From JACCXG01 sp963785755 (GTDB lineage Bacteria; Acidobacteriota; Vicinamibacteria; Vicinamibacterales; 2-12-FULL-66-21): a stretch of DNA of 39,697 nt. The position numbers and the translations under genes are program-made. How positions within the stretch are numbered: position 1 is the first letter of the stretch; the number at the start of each line of letters is the position of its first letter. Of the stretch, positions 8,002 through 16,395 are shown one piece after another. Location: contig CAWAXG010000066.1 in assembly GCA_963785755.1 (NCBI GenBank), forward strand, positions 1 to 39,697, given 5' to 3'. The notes below the pieces were generated by a model. That model was given only the letters and a program-made list of their open reading frames with translations, was not told where the DNA came from and did no database searches.

Positions 8002-8660
8002 TGCAGTGGTTTCGCAACCGCGCGCTGACCCTTGTACTGATGGCGATGTTCCTGCTGTTCTTGGTCGGGCAGATGACCATGGGGTGGCACGAGTACAACG
8101 CCACCCAGCGCCAGCACGGTCAGGCATGGATAACCTTCAGCGGTTACTTAGCCACGGGCCATCCGTGGGAAGCGCTCTTTGAAAACTGGGAGAGCGAATT
8201 CCTGCAGATGGCAGTGTTCGTTCTCCTCACGACGTGCTTGGTGCAGAAGGGATCTCCCGAGTCGCGGCGACTCGGCGTGAAGGAACTCGTCGACACAGAC
8301 CCACGGGATTTTGCCAACGACCCCGACGTTCCCTGGCCGGTCAGACGCGGAGGATGGATCCTCCGCCTCTACGAGCACTCGCTGGGACTTGCGTTCATTG
8401 GCTTGTTTCTCATTTCCTGGGTGGGACACGCCGCGGGTGGCTTTGCGGAGTATGCCGCGGATCAGGTGGCGCACGGCCAAGGTCGTCCCACGCTGAACGA
8501 GTATCTCGTCTCGGCGCGGTTCTGGTTCGAATCGTTCCAGAACTGGCAGAGTGAGTTTCTCGCGATCGCCGCGATGGTATGGCTGGCGGTGTATCTCAGA
8601 CAACGCTGGTCACCGGAATCAAAACCGGTCCATGCGCCGCATGACGAGACCGGCCGCTAG
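8001..8660 (+). CDS. DUF6766-family membrane protein with internal duplication
   Basis: A 219-aa integral membrane protein with four predicted membrane segments (about 9-28, 66-82, 127-145, 184-200). It is a tandem duplication: GWHEYN...GYL...ENWESEFLQM...GSPES in the first half matches GGFAEYA...EYL...QNWQSEFLAI...WSPES in the second. ATG 8001 overlaps the upstream stop and has GGAGGGG in front of it; a longer in-frame start is less likely. The family is of unknown function. Position between ferritin-fold and DUF72 genes suggests a stress-related envelope role, which is inference. Confidence 0.85.
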   Translation: MQWFRNRALTLVLMAMFLLFLVGQMTMGWHEYNATQRQHGQAWITFSGYLATGHPWEALFENWESEFLQMAVFVLLTTCLVQKGSPESRRLGVKELVDTDPRDFANDPDVPWPVRRGGWILRLYEHSLGLAFIGLFLISWVGHAAGGFAEYAADQVAHGQGRPTLNEYLVSARFWFESFQNWQSEFLAIAAMVWLAVYLRQRWSPESKPVHAPHDETGR

Positions 8661-9503
8661 GTGTGGTCGGCAACCAAGATGATGGCGGGACGGATCTACA
8701 TCGGGACGGCAGGCTGGTCGATCCCACGAGCGTCGGCACACCTCTGCCCCACTGAAGGGACACACCTCCAGCGCTACGCTCGAGTGTTTCCGTGCGCGGA
8801 GATCAATTCGTCCTTCCATCGGCCGCACGCCGTGTCGACTTACGCGAGATGGGCGGCATCGACGCCCGGCGCGTTCCGGTTTGCCGTGAAAGTGCCTCGG
8901 CTCATCACCCACGAACTCAAGCTTCTCCGTGCGCGCGGGCCATTCGAGCAGTTTCTCGCTGAGAGCAGAGGCCTGGGTGGTCAGCGCGGCCCGCTGTTAG
9001 TCCAGCTTCCACCGTCGTTCGAGTTTGAGGCGCGCGTCGCGGCGAGATTCTTCGACGTGGTACGGACGCACTACGACGGGCCTGTGGTCTGCGAGCCTCG
9101 GCATCCCACCTGGTTCGCGGCGCGTCCGCATGCCGTGATGCAGCGCTATGCGGTTGCCCGAGTGGTCGCCGATCCTCCGATCACCGATGGCGCAGACGCC
9201 CCCGGGGGCTGGGGTGGCATCGCCTACTTTCGTTTGCACGGTGCCCCGCGGATGTACTGGTCGCGGTACGACGCGAGCTACCTCTCGCGCCTCGCGATGC
9301 TTGTTCGGCGGATGTCCGAATCGGTCGACGTGTGGTGTGTCTTCGATAACACCGCGACTGGTGCGGCGTTGGACAACGCATGGGAACTGCAGCGGCTTCT
9401 CGTTGAGGACAGCGACTCGGCTCGATCCCGCAGCATTGGCTCGACGAACGTGCTTAGATGCGCGGCGCCATCCAGCGACCCGCGACATTGGGGCTCTCCC
9501 TAG
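8661..9503 (+). CDS. DUF72-family (YecE-like) protein
   Basis: A 280-aa TIM-barrel-type protein of the DUF72/YecE family. Typical blocks are IYIGTAGWSIPR at the start, VFPCAEINSSFHRPH (catalytic-face Asn/Ser/Phe), FRFAVKVPRLITHELKL, GPLLVQLPPSFEF, VCEPRHPTWF and YFRLHGAPRMY. The GTG at 8661 directly follows the previous stop; ATG 8679 is an alternative start. The last ~30 residues are low-complexity, and the coding end overlaps the regulatory element at 9487-9531. The enzymatic activity of the family is not established. It is the final gene of the Mn-catalase operon. Confidence 0.9.
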   Translation: MWSATKMMAGRIYIGTAGWSIPRASAHLCPTEGTHLQRYARVFPCAEINSSFHRPHAVSTYARWAASTPGAFRFAVKVPRLITHELKLLRARGPFEQFLAESRGLGGQRGPLLVQLPPSFEFEARVAARFFDVVRTHYDGPVVCEPRHPTWFAARPHAVMQRYAVARVVADPPITDGADAPGGWGGIAYFRLHGAPRMYWSRYDASYLSRLAMLVRRMSESVDVWCVFDNTATGAALDNAWELQRLLVEDSDSARSRSIGSTNVLRCAAPSSDPRHWGSP

Positions 9504-9531
9504 GCCCTTGACTCCGGCATTCCCAATAGCT
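9487..9531 (+). promoter_or_regulatory. shared dyad-plus-box element, copy 2 (glycosyltransferase operon)
   Basis: ATTGGGG-CTCT-CCCTAG (imperfect dyad), 10-nt gap GCCCTTGACT, then CCGGCATTCCCAATAGC. It ends 78 nt before the glycosyltransferase start and overlaps the 3' end of the DUF72 gene. Spacing between dyad and box is identical to the other two copies. TTGACT in the gap could serve as a -35 hexamer here, but it is not conserved in the other copies. Confidence 0.6.
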
Positions 9532-9609
9532 CACAGACGCGTTCACATGGCATTGTGCTGAGGGTAGGCAACGGCAGGCGCGGACGTTCGGACACAGCCG
9601 AAGAGGATC

Positions 9610-10799
9610 ATGTTGCACAAGAACACGACGGATAAGCACCTGAAGCTCGCCATCGGTTCGAGTCGTGAACACACGGGAATGCCGGAACTCGACCTGGTCT
9701 GTTTCAGTCACTTGCGATGGGACTTCGTCTACCAGCGTCCGCAACACCTGTTGAGCCGTGCCGCCCAATCCAGACGCGTGTTGTTTATCGAGGAGCCGCA
9801 TTACGATGCGGCGCGCCCGTGTCTGGAGACCCGGCGCGACCCATCTGGCGTCACGATCGCGATCCCTCACCTCCCGCGTGACGCTGGCGGCCGTGCACCT
9901 GCAGACACTGCTGAACTTCCTTCTGTCGGCCCACGACATCACCGACTTCGTGGCGTGGTACTACACGCCCATGGCGCTCGAATTCACCGCGCACTTGCGG
10001 CCGATCGCGACCGTGTACGACTGCATGGACGAGCTGAGCGCCTTCGCTGGCGCGCCACCGGGACTCCGAGACAAGGAGCGCGCGCTGCTGAGGCGGGCCG
10101 ACTTGGTGTTGACCGGCGGCCGGAGCCTCTACGAGGCCAAACGCTCGCTCCACGTCAATGTCCACGAGTGTCCAAGCAGCGTGGACGTGCCTCATTTCGC
10201 TCGCGCGCGGGCAGCCACTCCCCGATCCATCAGATCAAGACGACATCGCGCATCCACGGATCGGGTTCTTCGGCGTACTCGACGAACGGCTCGATCGCGA
10301 CCTTCTCTCCGGCGTGGCCGAGCGATGTCCAGGCTGGCAGTTCGTCATGGTCGGCCCCGTTGCGAAGATCAGCCACGCTGATCTGCCGGTGTTCAAGAAC
10401 ATCCACTACCTGGGACGCAAGGCATACGACGATCTCCCGAGCTATATCGCGGGCTGGGACGTCGCCATGCTGCCCTTCGCTCGAAACGACGCCACACGCT
10501 TCATCAGTCCGACGAAGACACCAGAGTATCTCGCCGCTGGCAAGCCTGTCGTGTCGACGTCGATTCCCGACGTCGTGCGGCCCTACGGTGACGAACGGCT
10601 CGCGAGAATCGCCGACACGCCTGACGACTTCGTTGACGCCATCAGGGCCGCCCTCTCCGAGCCCACGGCACAGTGGCTGCCGCAAGCCGATGCCTTCCTC
10701 GTCGGCACGTCCTGGGACGCCACGTGGGCGGCGATCGCTGAACGCGTGCGTGCCGCCGTGCGCGCGAGGCAGACGGCGCAGACGCGCGTCATCGCGTAA
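9610..10799 (+). CDS. GT4-like glycosyltransferase, broken by two frameshifts
   Basis: The protein is spread over three frames. Frame 1 from ATG 9610 contains LVCFSHLRWDFVYQRPQHLL, a family N-terminus. Frame 2 from about 9880 has HDITDFVAWYYTPMALEFT, VYDCMDELSAFAGAPPGL and LVLTGGRSLYEAKR. Frame 3 from about 10210 to 10799 has RIGFFGVLDERLD, FVMVGPVAKI, FISPTKTPEYLAAGKPVVST and DVVRPYG. Joined, these give a complete two-domain GT-B enzyme of about 395 aa that transfers an unidentified sugar, probably in exopolysaccharide or glycolipid synthesis. Each break needs removal of one base (about 9873-9890 and 10200-10222). Either sequencing error or early decay would explain this; the sequence between breaks is well conserved. 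Confidence 0.8.
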
Positions 10800-10866
10800 C
10801 TGATGTCAATGAGGCGACGGGCCAGCCGTCTGGAAACGTCCCGCCATAAGTGGATAAGGAGGAGAC

Positions 10867-11986
10867 ATGTTTGACTATCTGGTCGTCGGGGCCGGATTCG
10901 CCGGCGCGGTCATGGCTGAACGGCTGGCGGCTGACGCGGGACGAAAAGTACTCATCGTCGACAAGCGGCGGCACGTGGGTGGAAACGCGCACGACGAGTA
11001 CGACACGTCGGGCATTCTCATCCACACGTACGGCCCGCACATTTTCCACACCAACTCGCGCGATGTGTTTGACTATCTGAGCCGCTTCACCGAGTGGCGA
11101 CCCTACCAGCACCGCGTGCGGGCGTCGGTCGACGGTCAGCTGCTGCCTATTCCCATCAATCTCGACACCGTCAACCTCCTCTATGGTCTCAAGCTGACCT
11201 CGTTCGAGCTCGAGCAGTTCTTTGCGTCGGTGGCGGAGCCGCGCACACCAGCGCGCACGTCGGAAGATGTGATCGTGGGCAAGGTCGGTCGGGAGCTGTA
11301 CAACAAGTTCTTTCGCAACTACACGCGTAAGCAGTGGGGACTGGACCCGTCGGAGCTGGATGCGACCGTGACCGCCCGTGTTCCCGTACGCACCAACCGC
11401 GACGATCGGTACTTCGCCGACACCTACCAGGCCATGCCGGTCAACGGCTTCACCAGGATGTTCGAACGCATGCTCTCGCATCCAAACATCAAGATCATGT
11501 TGAACACGGACTACCACGAAATCGAGCAGGTCATTCCCTACGGGGAAATGATCTACACGGGTCCGATTGACGAGTTCTTCGACTATCGGTTCGGCAAGCT
11601 CCCGTATCGCTCACTCGAGTTCCGATTCGAAACGTTTGACCGTCCGGTCTTTCAGGATGCGCCTGTCGTGAACTACCCGAACGAGAATCCGTACACGCGA
11701 TGCACGGAATTCAGAGTACCTCACGGGTCAGGAGCACCCGAAGACGAGCGTCGTGTATGAATATCCACGATCGGAGGGGGATCCGTACTATCCCGTGCCA
11801 CGCCCCGAGAACGCCGCCATGTACCGCCAGTATCAGGCCCTCGCCGAACGCACGGCCGATGTGCACTTCTGCGGGCGACTGGCAACGTACCGCTACTACA
11901 ACATGGATCAGGTGGTCGCTCAGGCGCTTGCGCTTTACGGCCGATTGACGCAGCGCGCGCGGGAGCCGATCGCGCAGTCGGCATGA
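10867..11986 (+). CDS. glf: UDP-galactopyranose mutase (one frameshift near 11713)
   Basis: A flavoenzyme that interconverts UDP-galactopyranose and UDP-galactofuranose for surface glycan synthesis. The N-terminus has the FAD Rossmann motif VVGAGFAGAV, then KRRHVGGNAHDEYD and HTYGPHIFHTNS. The middle has LYNKFFRNYTRKQWGLDPSEL and MPVNGFTRMFERML, and NYPNENPYTRCTEF follows. At about 11713 one extra A shifts the frame. The remainder (YLTGQEHPKTSVVYEYP, YYPVPRPENAAMY, RLATYRYYNMDQVVAQAL) continues to the stop at 11986. The frame from ATG 10867 otherwise stops at 11760. A strong AGGAGG precedes the start. The stop overlaps the GH1 start (ATGA). Confidence 0.9.
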
Positions 11987-13270
11987 CCCAGGACGGAGCG
12001 CTCGAGCTCTGGGGCGGAGTCGAGTGCACGGTCAATCGGGTCGGTGAGAAGTATTTCGATCAAGTCCGTAAATCAGGCCATCACGATCGCCCGGAGGACA
12101 TCGCTCGCCTTGCCGCGATTGGCCTGCGCGCGGTGCGGTATCCCGTCCTGTGGGAGCGCGTCGCGCCAGACGGGCTCTCGACCGCGGACTGGACGTGGAC
12201 CGACGAGCGGCTTGCGCTGCTGCGCGGGGCCGGTATTTTGCCGGTGGCGACGCTGCTCCATCATGGCAGCGGCCCGCGGAACACGCATCTGCTCGATCCC
12301 GCGTTCCCCGAATCCTTCGCGGCGTACGCCGCTGCGGTGGCCACTCGATACCCCTGGCTTCAGGACTATACGCCCGTCAACGAGCCGCTCACGACGGCGC
12401 GGTTCAGCGCGTTGTACGGACACTGGTATCCGCATCACCGCGACGACCGCTCGTTCGTCAGAGCCTTGCTGCACGAGCTGCGTGCGACCGTGCTCGGGAT
12501 GGCACGGATCCGGGAGATCAACCCGTGCGCTCGGCTGATACAAACGGAGGATGCCGGTCGCACCTACAGCAGCCCCCGACTGGTCGCGCAGGCGGAGTTC
12601 GAAAACCACCGACGCTGGCTGACGGTCGATGTGCTGGCGGGGCGTGTATCCGAGAATCATCCGCTGTGGAACTGGCTGGTGCAGCGTGGCGCATCCCCCA
12701 CCGAGCTGCACTGGTTCCTCGACCATCCCTGCCCGCCTGACGTGGTAGGTCTCAACTACTACCTGACGAGCGATCGATATCTCGACGAGCGTCTCGCGCC
12801 GTACCCGGCGTCGAGCCTAGGTGGCAACGGGCGCGACTGCTATGCCGATGTAGAAGCGGTCCGCGTGTCCGACTACGACGGTCCAGCGTACGGCCGGATT
12901 CTCGACGAAGCGTGGACACGGTATGCGCTGCCCATCGCGCTGACCGAAGTGCATGCCGGCTGCACGAGAGAAGATCAGCTGCGCTGGTTTGTCTCGGCAT
13001 GGCAGGCGGCATCGGCCGCCCGAAACCGGGGCGTCGACGTACGCGCGGTGACAATGTGGTCGCTCCTGGGGTCCTTCGACTGGAACAGTCTCGTAACACG
13101 GGACGACAACGTCTATGAGGTCGGTACGTTCGACGTCAGAAGTGCGCCGCCGCGGCGGACTGCCCTAGGCACGCTGGCACAAGCGCTGGCCACAGGCACA
13201 CCGCCGAATCCGCTCGCGAGCCAGCCAGGATGGTGGCAGAGGGTGCGCCGTGCGACCGAATCCAGAATCT
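11983..13270 (+). CDS. family 1-like glycoside hydrolase domain (probably fused to the next region)
   Basis: About 425 aa of a GH1-like TIM barrel. The acid/base Glu is E134 in YTPVNEP and the nucleophile Glu is E322 in IALTEVHAG. Other supporting blocks are AIGLRAVRYPVLWE, LHHGSGPRNTHLLD, VGLNYYLTSDRYLDE and MWSLLGSFDWNSL. The frame stays open to 13653, but past about 13250 it only reads an Arg-rich shadow of the reductase gene. In relatives I know, this hydrolase domain is joined to an RmlD-like reductase, so a +1 frameshift near 13220-13290 has probably split one fused gene. ATG 11983 overlaps the mutase stop. The sugar acted on is unknown. Confidence 0.82.
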
Positions 13271-14188
13271 ACGGTCGCGGATTTTGCAGAGGACGCCGCC
13301 GCCCACCCGATTCTCATCGTCGGGGGCACCGGCACGCTCGGTTCCGCGCTCACGCGCGCCTGCGAGGTCCGCGGATTGCGCGCCGTGTCGGTCGGTCGCA
13401 CGCAGCTCGATATCACGAGCCCGGACGCGATCCGGCGAGCGCTGGCTCGCTGGCGACCGTGGGCCGTGATCAACGCGGCGGGGTACGTGCGCGTGGACGA
13501 TGCAGAGGCGACCCGAGACCTCTGCTGGCGCGTCAACACCGACGGCGCGCTGCACCTGGCAGCAGGAGCTGCGGCATGTCAGGCACGATACGTGACCTTC
13601 TCGACCGATCTCGTGTTCGACGGCCTCAAGAAGAGGCCCTATGTCGAGAGTGACGCGACACGCCCGATCAACACCTACGGCGCGAGCAAACGTGCCGCCG
13701 AAGAACGGGTCGCGACGCTCGCCAGCGAGGCCCTGATTGTCCGCACGGCGGCATTCTTTAGCCCCATCGACCACCACGGCTTCCTCACTCACGCGCTGCG
13801 CGAGGTCTCGGCTGGCCGCGAACTGCTCGCCGCGGACGACGTCGTCGTCTCTCCGACCTATGTGCCACACCTGGTTGATGCTGTGCTCGATCTGCTCATC
13901 GACGGCGAGCGGGGCATCTGGCATCTCGCCAACGACGGTCAGGTCTCATGGGCAGATTTCGCGGCGCTCGCCGCGCGCCTCGCGAACCTCGACGACTCGC
14001 TGGTGCGGCGCGTGCCCGTCACGGACCTCGGGTTGCGCGCCTGTCGCCCTGCCTTCAGTGCTCTGGACTCCGAGCGTGGCAAGGTCATGCCCACGCTGGA
14101 GAGCGGGGTGACGGAGTATCTCGCGAGCCCGATCAACGTCTGGCGGGAACGCCGATCGAGATCTCGTGTGGCATCGGGCCACAGGTAG
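13250..14188 (+). CDS. RmlD-like dTDP-4-dehydrorhamnose reductase / sugar-nucleotide-binding domain
   Basis: A 312-aa extended short-chain dehydrogenase. NAD(P)-binding motif GGTGTLGSA lies at about 25-33, INAAGYVRVDDAE at 74-86, VTFSTDLVFDG at 115-125, and the catalytic Y143-x3-K147 in TYGASKRAAE. It would reduce a keto-sugar nucleotide such as dTDP-4-keto-rhamnose. GTG 13250 could initiate it as a separate protein, but the upstream GH1-like frame ends exactly here and the two are normally fused, so this is likely the C-terminal half of one enzyme. It ends 20 nt from the convergent GH2 gene. Confidence 0.87.
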   Translation: MRPNPESTVADFAEDAAAHPILIVGGTGTLGSALTRACEVRGLRAVSVGRTQLDITSPDAIRRALARWRPWAVINAAGYVRVDDAEATRDLCWRVNTDGALHLAAGAAACQARYVTFSTDLVFDGLKKRPYVESDATRPINTYGASKRAAEERVATLASEALIVRTAAFFSPIDHHGFLTHALREVSAGRELLAADDVVVSPTYVPHLVDAVLDLLIDGERGIWHLANDGQVSWADFAALAARLANLDDSLVRRVPVTDLGLRACRPAFSALDSERGKVMPTLESGVTEYLASPINVWRERRSRSRVASGHR

Positions 14189-14208
14189 CGCGACGCCGGC
14201 ACGCCGCG

Positions 14209-16152
14209 CTATCCACGCCGCGTGCGATTCGCAGCGTTGATGTCGACGATCTCGGCGTTCAGCACATCGACATCAGCCGAGTCGATCAAGCCATCACCGC
14301 CACCCGGCGCTGGAGCGTCGACGGCGGCAACGAGCGGCGGAGCGCTGCCATCCCCCACGCGCCGGACACCGCGCGTCGCGGCCGCTATTTGCTCGAGAGG
14401 GATCTTCGAACGCCGATAGGCATCGAGCAGGCCATTGGTTTCCTGATAGGTGTCGGCGAACTGCGTGTAGCAGAAGCCACTCACCAGGCCGATGGAGTCG
14501 AGGGCCGACATGAGTCGCCGATACAACTCGCCCAACTCCTCGGCAGTCGTGGCCCGCGTATAGCCCCAGGCGCCCGTCTGGGTGCTGAGGGCGATACCGC
14601 CGCACTCCGAGAGAACGATAGGCAGCTCTGAGTGACGTTCCCCTTCCAGTACGAGGAGCCGCCCGCCGGGGCGCTCGCGGCTGAAGAGTCGCGGCAGCCC
14701 TTCGTCCGCGTGATAGCGGCGCGCCAGCCGCTCCGGATCCGGATCGTAGTCGTGGATGCCGATGATGTCCGTCGCCACGCTTTCCCATCCGTCGTTGCCA
14801 ATCACCGGCCGCGTCGGATCGAGCGTGTGGGTCAGATGATAGAGCGCGCGCACGTAGTGTCGCTCTGCGGGGTTGTCCGGAAGATTCGGCACACCCCACG
14901 ATTCGTTCACGGGCACCCAGGCGACAACGCACGGGTGACTGGCATCGCGCGCGATCGCGGCCGTCCATTCGCGCGTGACGCGTTGAACCGATTGCTGTGT
15001 GAAGCGGTAGGCGCTCGGCATCTCCGCCCAGACCAGCAGGCCCAGGACATCGGCCCAATAGAGGTACCGGGGATCCTCGAGCTTCTGATGCTTCCGTACT
15101 CCGTTGAAGCCCATGGCCTTCGCGAGCTCAACGTCCCTGCGCAGGGCCTCATCGTCTGGTGCCGTCATGCCGCTCTCGGGCCAATACCCTTGATCGAGCA
15201 CCAGACGCTGCCGGTAGGCGCGGTTGTTGAGCACCAAGCGATCGCGCTGGGTCCCGACCGAGCGGAGCGCTGTGTAGCTGGCCACCGTGTCGACAAGCTG
15301 GCCGCGCTCGGCCCAGAGTTCCACCGACGCGTGAATCAGCGTCGGCGACTCGGGACACCACAGCAGCTCGTTCCTGTAATCGTCGATCCCTGGGTCCGAC
15401 AGAGCGATGCGGCGGTGGACCTCGCCGTTGACCACCGAATACGTGTCATCAGCAATGAGGTGATCCCCAACCGTCAGGCGCGTGTGCAGTCGAAGCCCGT
15501 CGCGTCGCGGGCCCGACAGCCAGCACTCCAGTCCCACTTCCCAGCGCTCGATGTTCGCCGTCCACCGAAGATTCTGAATGGCGATACGCGGGACCACCTC
15601 CATCCAGACGGATTGCCAGATGCCGGTCGTCCGCGGATACCAGATGGAATGGGGCGCGACCTGCCAGTCCTGCTTGCCGCGCGGCTTCGCGAGATCCTGC
15701 GGGTCGTCTTCGGCGCGAACGACGAGCTCGACCGGCGACTGATCGGAGCATCCTGTGATGTCGAACGTGAACGGCGTATAGCCGCCCTCATGTCCGCCGA
15801 GGCATCGGCCGTCAATCCAGACCGTCGCGTCGTAGTCCACCGCGCCGAAGTGCAGGAGGATCCGGTCGCCCTCCGCGATCGCTGGCAGAACCAGCGGCGT
15901 GCGATACCAGCACGCGCGCAGGAATGAGTGATCGCCAATGCCGCTCGCCGCCGTTTCTGGCGAGAACGGCACCTGAATCCGTGCGTCCCAGGACACATCG
16001 CGCGGATGACGCCACGCGGCGTCCCGATCCACGGCGAACTCCCAGAGACCGTTGAGCGAGACCCACGACGCACGCCGCAGTTGTGGTCGAGGGTAGCCGC
16101 GGCCCTGCGCGTCAACCTCGGCCGATGTCAGGGGAGCGTGCGATGGCTGCAT
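14209..16152 (-). CDS. glycoside hydrolase family 2 protein (beta-galactosidase/beta-glucuronidase-like)
   Basis: An intact 647-aa enzyme with the GH2 layout. The N-terminal sugar-binding jelly-roll (about 25-190) has LNGLWEFAVD, VPFSPET and YDATVWIDGRCLGGHEGGY. An immunoglobulin-like domain (about 190-305) is followed by the TIM barrel (306-620). The barrel has acid/base E417 in VPVNESWG and nucleophile E516 in IVLSECGG, plus GFNGVRKHQKLEDPRYLYWAD. No signal peptide is visible, so it is probably cytoplasmic. The C-terminal ~50 residues are Ala/Gly/Asp-rich. It converges with the RmlD-like gene. The substrate is a beta-linked galactoside, glucuronide or mannoside; which one cannot be decided. 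Confidence 0.93.
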   Translation of the reverse strand: MQPSHAPLTSAEVDAQGRGYPRPQLRRASWVSLNGLWEFAVDRDAAWRHPRDVSWDARIQVPFSPETAASGIGDHSFLRACWYRTPLVLPAIAEGDRILLHFGAVDYDATVWIDGRCLGGHEGGYTPFTFDITGCSDQSPVELVVRAEDDPQDLAKPRGKQDWQVAPHSIWYPRTTGIWQSVWMEVVPRIAIQNLRWTANIERWEVGLECWLSGPRRDGLRLHTRLTVGDHLIADDTYSVVNGEVHRRIALSDPGIDDYRNELLWCPESPTLIHASVELWAERGQLVDTVASYTALRSVGTQRDRLVLNNRAYRQRLVLDQGYWPESGMTAPDDEALRRDVELAKAMGFNGVRKHQKLEDPRYLYWADVLGLLVWAEMPSAYRFTQQSVQRVTREWTAAIARDASHPCVVAWVPVNESWGVPNLPDNPAERHYVRALYHLTHTLDPTRPVIGNDGWESVATDIIGIHDYDPDPERLARRYHADEGLPRLFSRERPGGRLLVLEGERHSELPIVLSECGGIALSTQTGAWGYTRATTAEELGELYRRLMSALDSIGLVSGFCYTQFADTYQETNGLLDAYRRSKIPLEQIAAATRGVRRVGDGSAPPLVAAVDAPAPGGGDGLIDSADVDVLNAEIVDINAANRTRRG

Positions 16153-16201
16153 GCGATTGGATGCCGGAAGAGATCCAATCCTACGTCATTCCCGAATCGG
16201 A

Positions 16202-16378
16202 TAGCGCATTCCACCGCGCCGCTGGTTGAAGCTCACCGCGGTGACGGCATATCTGCGATCCCCCGAGAAGGAGATGTGGACCGCGCCAGATGGCAACAGC
16301 GAGTATGCCGATGATGTCGTCCTTCTGCCGAGTTTTAGTTGGGAATGCTGTGAAGGACACGCGCGCCTTCTCGGGTGA
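16202..16378 (+). pseudogene. truncated paralogue of the small protein at 7669-8001
   Basis: After a stop at 16202, one frame reads LKLTAVTAYLRSPEKEMW then TAPDGNSEYADDVVLLP, and ends at TGA 16376-16378. This matches the core of the 7669-8001 protein (GVTAYLRSPAKGIW, APDGHTEQDDVVMVE) in order and spacing. The N-terminal third and the C-terminal helix of that family are missing, and only TTG or GTG could start it. It is read here as a decayed duplicate, not a working gene. Confidence 0.6.
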
Positions 16379-16389
16379 AGGCGCGCGTG
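16358..16389 (-). terminator. strong hairpin after the DUF3618 gene
   Basis: A perfect 13-bp inverted repeat (CACGCGCGCCTTC / GAAGGCGCGCGTG) with a 6-nt loop, starting 7 nt beyond the stop of the minus-strand DUF3618 gene. There is no U-tract, so it may be a Rho-assisted terminator or an mRNA 3' stabiliser. Confidence 0.55.
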
Positions 16390-16395
16390 AATCCG

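Noticed and set aside
9508..9536. Sigma-70 promoter reading of copy 2 (TTGACT, 17-nt spacer, TCACAG)
   Set aside because: The hexamers are not conserved in copies 1 and 3 whereas the intervening 'spacer' is, so the conserved box is more likely a protein-binding site than a spacer.
13271..13653. Continuation of the GH1-like frame to its stop at 13653
   Set aside because: The residues are an Arg/His-rich shadow of the RmlD-like frame and do not extend the hydrolase fold.
14632..15927. Long plus-strand open frame (431 codons) opposite the GH2 gene
   Set aside because: It is His/Arg-rich with no family motif, and is a shadow created by GC-rich codon use; the minus frame has complete GH2 catalytic motifs.
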